Shown one piece after another: positions 47,601 through 50,817 of a DNA stretch of 50,817 nucleotides. Made by a program: the position numbers and the translations under genes. The stretch's first letter is position 1, and the number at the start of each line of letters is the position of its first letter. The stretch is from a virus: positions 1 to 50,817 of the IMG/VR virus record IMGVR_UViG_3300009609_000028; one strand, given 5' to 3'. The notes under the pieces were generated by a model that was not told the DNA's origin, did no database searches, and saw only the letters and a program-made list of their open reading frames with translations.

Positions 47601-50120
47601 TAGCTGCTCGTTCGTATAAATAAGATCAGCTTTCTTAGTCAGCTCAGTATCAACATAGATAGTGTCGGCTTTGAGAGCAAGAGCTGCATTAACATCGCCA
47701 GTAGCAGCATAATCGGCAAGATCATCTAGGTCAGCTTTTGTTGCTAATTCCGCATCAACATAGGAGACATCTGCCTTAGATGCCAAACTAGCATCAACAT
47801 AAGCAAGATCAGCCTTTTCATCTAGAGCTGCTAGATCGGCCTTTCCGGCGAGTTCGGTATCTACATAAGTGGTGTCAGCTTTCTCAGCTAGCTCTGAATC
47901 AACATAGATGATGTCAGCTTTCTCAGCTAGTTCAGTATCTACATAAGTAATGTCTGCCTTAAGTGTCAAGTCCGCAGTAGAAGCTTTCTCAGCTAGCTCT
48001 GAGTCAACATATGTGATATCCGCTTTCTCAGCTAGCTCCGAGTCAACATATGTGATATCAGCTTTTCCGGCGAGTTCAGTATCTACATAAGTGGTGTCAG
48101 CTTTCTCAGCTAGCTCCGAGTCAACATAAGCAAGATCAGCCTTTTCAGCTAATTGCGTCGCCACATATGATTTATCAGCTTTAGCATCTAGATCCTCGAC
48201 ATTGGCTTTTGTATCTAGCTCAGGAACCTCCCAGACTTCTCCATTTCCGGAAACAACAACATCACCCTTATCACCATCAGTGATACCGACAATACCACCA
48301 ACACCAGATTCAATGGTTTCAATCTTGTCGTAAAGAGCATTCTTAGTCGGGACGTCAAAATTCTCATTCCAAGCAGGGCCATAGGCTTCATCGGGAACGT
48401 AAATATCACCAGTGAATTGACCACCGGTCTTCGGCATATAATTATCAAGATCTGCTGCATCAGCCTTAGCGTCTAAATCTTCCTGATCAGCCTTCGTCGC
48501 CAAACCAGCATCAACATAAGCAATATCAGCTTTAGAAGCTAAACTAGCATCAACATAGGTGAGGTCGGCTTTTTCGGCTAGTTCAGAATCTACATAATTC
48601 TTATCAGCCTTAACCGCTAGACTTGCATCAACATAGGTGATATCTGCTTTTTCAGCTAGATCTGCTTCTACCTGAGCTTCATCAGCCTTCGTGGCAAGAC
48701 CGATATCTACATACGAGATACTCGCTTTAGTCGCTAATGCCGAAACAGTATCATCATAATCAGCTTTCGTAGCGAGACCTGCATCAACATAAGTGGTGTC
48801 AGCCTTATTGTCCAGCTCAGGGACTTCCCAGACTTCACCTTCGCCACTTACGACAACGTCGCCTTTATCACCATCGGTGACACCAGTTCCTTGCCCAGTT
48901 CCAAGGGTTTCAATCTTATCATAGAGAGCATTCTTAGTTGGGACGTCGGTGTTTCCATCCCACGTTGGACCGTAGGGATCATCAGGGACAGCGATATCGC
49001 CAGTGAATTCCCCTCCAGTAAGGGGCATCGCCGGTTCAGCAATACGAATAATCGCTAGGAGAGTGTCGCGATTATTGACAAATGAATTACTTCCTTCCAG
49101 CCACTCTACCGGAATCTCGGAATAAGTTCCCTTATTTTCTACTGAATCAATGACATTATAACGATGGTTGATAGAGCTGTCAGCCTGATCCTGTAAAAGA
49201 ATATCACTGCCAACTTTAATTGAGGCTAGCATCAATGCCGGATCAAAATTATTGTTAGTCAGGTGATAGACCCAAATCTTAGTGGCGTCACTCGCATTTG
49301 TGACATCAAGACGAATTTGCTTAGAATTCGGAGGCTCCTCCGTATTAGTGCTAAAGTCAAAATCAAAAGTATCAACAGAAGACCCACCGAGTTTCAACGA
49401 TTCAAGTTGATCATAAACGGCGTTCTTGGTTGGGACCTGAGTTGAATCATTCCAAGATGAGCCGTAGGGTTCATCCGGAACAGTGACTGGGCCAGTGAAG
49501 TCATCCCCAACGAGATTAGCCTTGAGAGCCAGCTCATCATCAACGTAGACTTGATCAGCTTTGAGAGCGATAGCAGCATCCTGCTCAGCATTCTCAGCAT
49601 CAACATAGGTGATATCGGCTTTGAGTGCGAGCGCTGCATTAGCGTCGTCAGTATCTACCTTCGTGGCTAGGCCAGCATCAACGTAGGTGATGTCTGCCTT
49701 TTCCGAGAGCTCTGAATCGACATATGTCTTGTCGGCCTTGACCGCTAGACTTGCATCAACATAGGTGATGTCTGCTTTTTCCGCGAGCTCTGAATCGACA
49801 TATGTCTTGTCGGCCTTAAAATCTAATTCAGGAACCTCCCAATTCTCCTCAGGAGAACCAGCGTTGGTGACAATGACATCACCCTTATCCCCGTTCGTGA
49901 CTCCGCCGCCTAAGCTTCCTCTTATGATGACGACTTCAGAAACAGGGTAGTTCTTAATAACTACCTCAGTAAGAGGAACTGTGGTGAAGACGCAAGAGAC
50001 CGGCTCCGTACGAATAAACGTAACCTCGGAGATCACTTCTGTAGTATGGCTAGTAGTGAGTTTCTCCGAGCGAATAATCGTAACTTCGCTTTGCTTGCGA
50101 AGAACTAGTACTTCGCTCAT
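38622..50120 (-). CDS. Giant repetitive tail fibre protein (3832 residues)
   Basis: One gene fills 11.5 kb. The N-terminal 75 residues are beta-strands of alternating Val/Ile/Thr (SEVLVLRKQSEVTIIRSEK). After that the chain is built of modules. (1) KAD-YVD repeats of 13 residues (KADITYVDSELAE) in runs near residues 100-205, 440-560, 635-915 and 980-1080. (2) Twelve DEAYG-W-PTKNAVYDKIE modules along the chain. (3) GDKGDVVVSG-EVWEVPEL modules near the start of runs. (4) Eighteen HxH repeats (LVHTHVIADVTGLQTALDGK), residues about 1240-2195. (5) Beta-rich blocks (NPTSGTSVIDLRGTASTND and relatives) between about 1700 and 3650. The C-terminal 100 residues differ and are a candidate receptor-binding tip. 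HxH motifs coordinate iron in trimeric T4-type fibres. No peptidase or chaperone domain is seen. It lies upstream of the neck genes, an unusual place for a fibre. Confidence 0.93.
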   Translation of the reverse strand: MSEVLVLRKQSEVTIIRSEKLTTSHTTEVISEVTFIRTEPVSCVFTTVPLTEVVIKNYPVSEVVIIRGSLGGGVTNGDKGDVIVTNAGSPEENWEVPELDFKADKTYVDSELAEKADITYVDASLAVKADKTYVDSELSEKADITYVDAGLATKVDTDDANAALALKADITYVDAENAEQDAAIALKADQVYVDDELALKANLVGDDFTGPVTVPDEPYGSSWNDSTQVPTKNAVYDQLESLKLGGSSVDTFDFDFSTNTEEPPNSKQIRLDVTNASDATKIWVYHLTNNNFDPALMLASIKVGSDILLQDQADSSINHRYNVIDSVENKGTYSEIPVEWLEGSNSFVNNRDTLLAIIRIAEPAMPLTGGEFTGDIAVPDDPYGPTWDGNTDVPTKNALYDKIETLGTGQGTGVTDGDKGDVVVSGEGEVWEVPELDNKADTTYVDAGLATKADYDDTVSALATKASISYVDIGLATKADEAQVEADLAEKADITYVDASLAVKADKNYVDSELAEKADLTYVDASLASKADIAYVDAGLATKADQEDLDAKADAADLDNYMPKTGGQFTGDIYVPDEAYGPAWNENFDVPTKNALYDKIETIESGVGGIVGITDGDKGDVVVSGNGEVWEVPELDTKANVEDLDAKADKSYVATQLAEKADLAYVDSELAEKADTTYVDTELAGKADITYVDSELAEKADITYVDSELAEKASTADLTLKADITYVDTELAEKADIIYVDSELAEKADTTYVDTELAGKADLAALDEKADLAYVDASLASKADVSYVDAELATKADLDDLADYAATGDVNAALALKADTIYVDTELTKKADLIYTNEQLAQKANTAYVDSKLVLKADISYVESELATKAETADVNAALDLKADEATVNAELAGKANTSDVNAALALKADVDDLDDKANITGDDFLGPVTVPDEPYGPSWDDSTQIPTKGALYDKLQAIEAGSHIPDGDKGDVVVSDGGTVWLVPDLALKADAAQVQAALDLKADEADLALKADITYVDVGLSAKADQTYVDNELVLKADQIYVDDQLADKANITDVQTALAGKADATDLSAGLNLKANLAGGNVFTGIQQFQDQAAVPYEIFGPTWDGVNTLPTKAALYTKFLSVEQAILGALVYQTVWDASTNTPPIPDAEPENKGWYYKVSVAGSTDIDGITDWQVGDWIVSNGATWDKIDNAETVSSVNGKIGAVVISKDDVGLGNADNTSDSAKPISVDTQAALDLKAPLVHTHVIADTVGLQTSLDAKAPVSHTHGISQVVGLQTELDGKAPLVHTHVIADTTGLQAALDGKALLVHTHNMSDVIGLEDQLADIRADMGGYQPAGSYAPLVHTHALADVNGLEDELDNKAPLVHTHVIADTTGLQIALDGKQPLGSYAPLVHTHVISDVSGLDDILNNKAPLVHVHPISDITNLQTTLDGKQPVGNYSLVGHVHPITEITGLQAALDSKQPAGSYAPLVHTHVIADVTNLQTSLDSKLDDSQAGTFGLALLGSANMAAAKTTLSYTKADIGLINVDNTSDLNKPVSIATQLELDGKASVTHSHVADDVEGLVDALIAKLDDSQLGQPYGVASLGPDGKVPTEQLPAPSVAGVTSFNSRIGAVSLLSGDVITALAYTPASDALFNNTVKGLTPPSGGGTTAFLRADGNWAVPPGGTGGGGDAIWGSITGTLTDQADLVNALNAKLDLTGGTLTGDLTISKALPNIIINPTSGNAFFNLRATNGGNDGLNLVASAASGVFFRSDSTTFSNRANSTQYMTLGAAGLNVVTGNLSVAGVNVSLVGHTHVIADVTGLQTALDGKQAAGSYAPLVHTHIIADVTGLQSGLNSKANLAGGNTFTGDQTVRTSDPAINLWGDGFTTNLNFRNTYSSVDYLVGTITSYLGTGLQVNGYSTVQFRANNEIISIISPAGMQMQPGKTLLVNDEAYGASWDGSLDVPAKNAVYDKIELISTALAGKASLVHTHVIADVTGLQTALDGKQAAGSYAPLTHTHVIADVTNLQTQLDGKQPVGSYAPLVHTHSISNITGLQTALDSKQPAGSYQPAGDYAASTHTHVIDDVTDLQPALDLKADTTDLNAYYLTTGGTLTGNVSISSANPAVTLNPTSGTSVIDLRGTASTNDGMRLQGGVGAFGFIRSDTLTFTNRANSTTFATLASSGFNLVAGTLSQGGVAVSLVGHTHPNFTSSVAGFAPASGGNASHFLSADGTWKAPTVPAGTVAWGAVTGTLSDQADLTAALNAKANLEGGNLFTGDQTINADYTVIQSADASTLYGMFSADGFETPFISANDIYADRMAISGTLDPNYKLYISTNKAIRFGSTSAAWSAPLIWGEQAPISWAITPDLSTLALGTSSNHNVSFRRGGTERLLLTDTGANVAGTLTVNGSPVSLLSDLANYVPLTQKGAIDGVAPLDGTGKVASAYLPSYVDDVIEVANYAALPVTGEAGKIYVTLDNNYQYRWSGSTYVQLGAAGGAAVWGAITGTLSAQTDLNTALNSKFDKSGGTVSGHLTLSTTNPTLTLQGDASSYYGGIYINGAAWQSSITPYGGLNFDTTGLLNFLTDGVSRMHIADTYISSQVPDVYVGASNIAGQTANFHLRSTTAVANLYFKSYNADGSGEAVDGVLSSYRGSGLQLNGNSTVELRANGGTVATVAPTAIVMAAGKTLLVNDEAYGASWDGSNDVPTKNALYDKIQTLGAGGGGSTSDTAYGPSWDGATTVSPSQNAVYDKIESVIATIPAATSSIVGITGTLAQFNTALTDGDFAVLAANTFVGDQTINAALTVASGASTIGISPSSGTLNLGNSSGTGPIVVGAVSGTGLITVGRSTLTQSLRLSAGATSSGNTKTIDLGTGGLAGSTTVINIGSATSTTTVTVGGSLVNIKAQGTSLTATDQIQLREPGLSSGYMFNMGYLNAVGGNGWQGALDVLQGGVGGFLTLNPSGGTVVSGGPFRVPDEAYAAAWDGKLEVPTKNAVYDKIESVIATIPAAPSTVISNTIYGAGWNGVTTIAPSQNAVYDEMELRYLKTGGTLTGNVTVSLANAALTLNPVTGSTVLDLRGTASTNDGLRLQGIGAECYFQCDTTSFKNRAGSANFMVLNSTNLAMTVPITVPDAAYGLGWNGSTQVPTKNAVYDQMEILNTAVVAKANTTDLANYVPKTFAGTNTIQATGASGNVVVEQTVGTYGGTRLTVQSVTGCHGAQFESISGLDLVDFAFKIPTGVVKLVRLEARAVQLTSPNTWEFQIGSGPAPELKIGDGAVIVKSGLQFKVGTADVITSLGGTLTGDLVVPDEAYGAGWNGSMEAPTKNAVYDKIETLGSGGGGLTDGDKGDVLVASSGASLTVQSAAGNFNCVGQLQLDSGGGNQIRIKAAGTVPTVLHRVDSANYYTLLTDAGAAASDTWNTLRPLYINLTSGLLASANGQSFGGGTTVTSTLAVSGAATFSTTVGIASNLSLSSATPVILFGPGPHARISSTTTMLNFRGYAHHWERESDGATLMDLSNGGSLSFPGTLVVGSTISSGGNISGQSATFINSAGTFAGSNVSSTIEARAVDGASCASIALHRPGQVAMHLALDGDGLFKIGGWSWSFSNPPLTLSSGGNLSLAGNVNAVGTVTAAVFTTGGASACLNLTDRDGSGTAILYNQADTFRVYFSGDQFAVTSAGNGSFAGTSLTVGGVEVVKAGLATASGLTMAATNRFLGRDTAAAGPVEELTAAAAMTILGAAPDTPRVGTSTSAATLVPVATNDMTTRTTQTVTLAVSAPTGTAVNGFGHVVRIKATAAIAVSWNAAYRAVGITLPTSIALNKTIYVGMIYNSADSVWDCVSLSVMA
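43535..46410 (-). repeat. HxH repeat region of the fibre gene
   Basis: Eighteen copies of an HTH/HVH/HSH motif in units of about 22 or 28 codons. Units differ by presence of a GKQPAGSYAP insert. Ten copies are nearly contiguous at 45670-46400; the rest are spaced by other modules. Codons vary between units, so this is an old, protein-level repeat and not recent DNA amplification. Confidence 0.85.
47380..48215 (-). repeat. KAD-YVD 13-residue repeat tract
   Basis: A dense tract of 39-base units encoding KADITYVDSELAE and variants. Some adjacent units between 47860 and 48150 are almost identical at DNA level, indicating recent amplification or gene conversion, unlike the flanking, more divergent units. 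Further runs lie near 46880-47170, 48450-48800 and 49500-49810. Confidence 0.85.
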
Positions 50121-50446
50121 TCACCTCTCCGAATTGTCCCACTCCAAAGAGGGATAGGGACGTCAGGATCTGTAAGATCCAGGAGTTGAAACGGATGACC
50201 TTTAGTGGAAAGTATGTCGGCATTCGCTTCAGTGATAACCAAAAGACGACCGAAAACATCATTAGGATTTGGCCCCGGAACTATTTCAAAGCGACCAGCG
50301 ACATAGAAGTTAAGCGGCAGCGATGAGATATCTATTTGTTCAGAGGGTTCATCAGTAGACATTTCCTTAATGGGGATTGTCGCCCCGCCTTCAGCGGGAA
50401 CAGTGATGTTGCCAGCATCATCCACAGGGCCGGGGATGGTGGGCAT
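50117..50446 (-). CDS. Small beta-rich virion-type protein, unknown
   Basis: I start at ATG 50446 (MPTIPGPVDDAGNITVPAEG) because AAGGAG lies about ten bases upstream and just after a terminator; a longer frame to 50806 is the shadow of another gene. The 109 residues begin with a flexible acidic part and continue as beta-rich sequence (LPLNFYVAGRFEIVPGPNPN, VFGRLLVITEANADILSTKG, LLDLTDPDVPIPLWSGTIRR). The stop overlaps the fibre start (ATGA). It may attach the fibre to the virion or be a decoration protein. No family is recognised. Confidence 0.75.
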   Translation of the reverse strand: MPTIPGPVDDAGNITVPAEGGATIPIKEMSTDEPSEQIDISSLPLNFYVAGRFEIVPGPNPNDVFGRLLVITEANADILSTKGHPFQLLDLTDPDVPIPLWSGTIRRGE

Positions 50447-50465
50447 TCCGTCTAGCTCCTTCTTG

Positions 50466-50502
50466 AGAAAACGTCCGCCGCAGCGCGGAACTGCGACGGA
50501 CG
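50466..50502 (-). terminator. Intrinsic terminator before the fibre operon
   Basis: On the minus strand CGTCCGTCGCAG (50491-50502) pairs with CTGCGGCGGACG (50472-50483), one U-G pair, seven-base loop, followed by TTTTCT. It ends the upstream GC-rich gene. No obvious promoter separates it from the next start, so the fibre operon may depend on leaky termination. Confidence 0.85.
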
Positions 50503-50528
50503 TCAAGCTCCGCAGGCTGGCGGAAAAC

Positions 50529-50817
50529 TTACCTTTTGTCGTCGTCCTTCTTGTCACCACCGATTCCACTGGAAGCAGGAGTGCGCTGAGCCGGCATCTG
50601 GGTCGGCTTGCCGCCACGGTCGTCACCGCGAGCACGAGCAGCCGCGCCCTTGTGCTCAACCTTATCGCCCTCTTCGGCCGGAGGCATATTCGCGGCACCG
50701 GAAGCATCCTGCATCGCCGTGTAGCCGACCGCTGGAACGGCACTCGGCTCGCGATTGGCATCGGGACTGTCACCAGCTTCCTTGACCTCGGCAGCGGCAT
50801 CTTCATCGGCAGCCGCT
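50529..50817 (-). CDS. C-terminal part of an Ala-rich charged protein
   Basis: The last 95 codons of a gene that enters from the right edge. The visible part is disordered and low in complexity: acidic and Ala-rich first (AAADEDAAAEVKEAGDSPDA), then Pro/Ala, then basic and Gly-rich (AAARARGDDRGGKPTQMPAQ), ending GGDKKDDDKR. It is GC-rich, and a strong terminator follows, which suggests an abundant product. The position next to virion genes would fit a scaffold or head-associated protein, but the folded part is outside the window. Any function is a guess. Confidence 0.65.
   Translation of the reverse strand, partial: AAADEDAAAEVKEAGDSPDANREPSAVPAVGYTAMQDASGAANMPPAEEGDKVEHKGAAARARGDDRGGKPTQMPAQRTPASSGIGGDKKDDDKR

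Noticed and set aside
47380-48215. CRISPR-like or satellite array suggested by regular 39-base units
   Set aside because: The unit length is a multiple of three, the frame is open throughout and the units encode one protein repeat; there are no spacers.
662-50120. Stop-codon recoding (UAG read as an amino acid throughout)
   Set aside because: All large genes are full length under the standard code, with no genes interrupted by in-frame UAG, and UAG is used as a normal terminal codon with overlapping or nearby starts.
1-50817. Lysis genes, integrase, repressor or attachment site
   Set aside because: I looked for endolysin motifs, holin-like small membrane proteins, recombinase motifs and tRNA-adjacent direct repeats and found none that can be supported. 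The hydrophobic segments seen belong to the tape measure or to signal peptides.

Overview
The window is part of the genome of a tailed double-stranded DNA phage. Every convincing protein gene is on the minus strand, so transcription runs from high to low coordinates. A -1 frameshifted tail-chaperone pair (G/GT) next to an 1862-residue tape measure indicates a siphovirus with a long flexible tail, roughly 280 nm at about 0.15 nm per residue. The host is probably Gram-negative, because three genes have Sec signal peptides. An alphaproteobacterium is suggested, but not proven, by promoter-like sites of the form CTTGNN-N16/18-CTANNNT and frequent GTG/TTG starts. No integrase or repressor is visible, so a virulent lifestyle is likely. 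Portal, capsid, lysis genes, primase and replicative helicase must lie outside the window.

Layout in transcription order. At 50.8-50.1 kb: the end of an Ala-rich acidic gene, a terminator and a small virion-type gene. At 50.1-38.6 kb: one 3832-residue repetitive tail fibre gene. At 38.6-33.6 kb: a small structural gene, three neck or connector genes, a tail terminator, a tail tube protein and G/GT. At 33.6-20.4 kb: the tape measure, a 1342-residue tail hub with a C-terminal Hint domain, and four distal tail genes. At 20.4-16.1 kb: an SNF2 helicase followed by phage-specific proteins, two of them probably abundant. At 16.0-5.6 kb: DNA modification, nucleotide metabolism and replication. These are an aGPT-Pplase/5-hmdU-kinase-type helical protein, a tiny acidic protein, a TET-associated-type glycosyltransferase, a thymidylate synthase/dUMP hydroxymethylase homologue, a YfbR-like nucleotidase, a DUF3310 protein, a family A DNA polymerase with Leu at the 762 position, a dUTPase, a 5' nuclease, a Dda-like helicase and a SLOG protein. 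At 5.65-5.58 kb: a tRNA with a CUA (amber) anticodon. At 5.55-3.2 kb: a cassette of three exported proteins with its own duplicated promoters and UUCG-capped terminators. At 3.1-0.55 kb: a DEDDh exonuclease and both terminase subunits. At 552-1: the N-terminal part of a B12-dependent (class II) ribonucleotide reductase.

How it fits together. The 9-16 kb block reads as a thymidine hypermodification and replication module: dUTP removal, dUMP modification, polymerisation, then modification of the base in DNA. The exported cassette has the architecture of a moron: separate transcription, high GC and no virion or replication function. The most unusual features are that cassette with its repeated regulatory DNA, the shared TTGCGYTNTGAG promoter motif, the amber suppressor tRNA beside five amber-terminated genes (two followed in frame by the next gene), and the Hint domain ending the tail hub.
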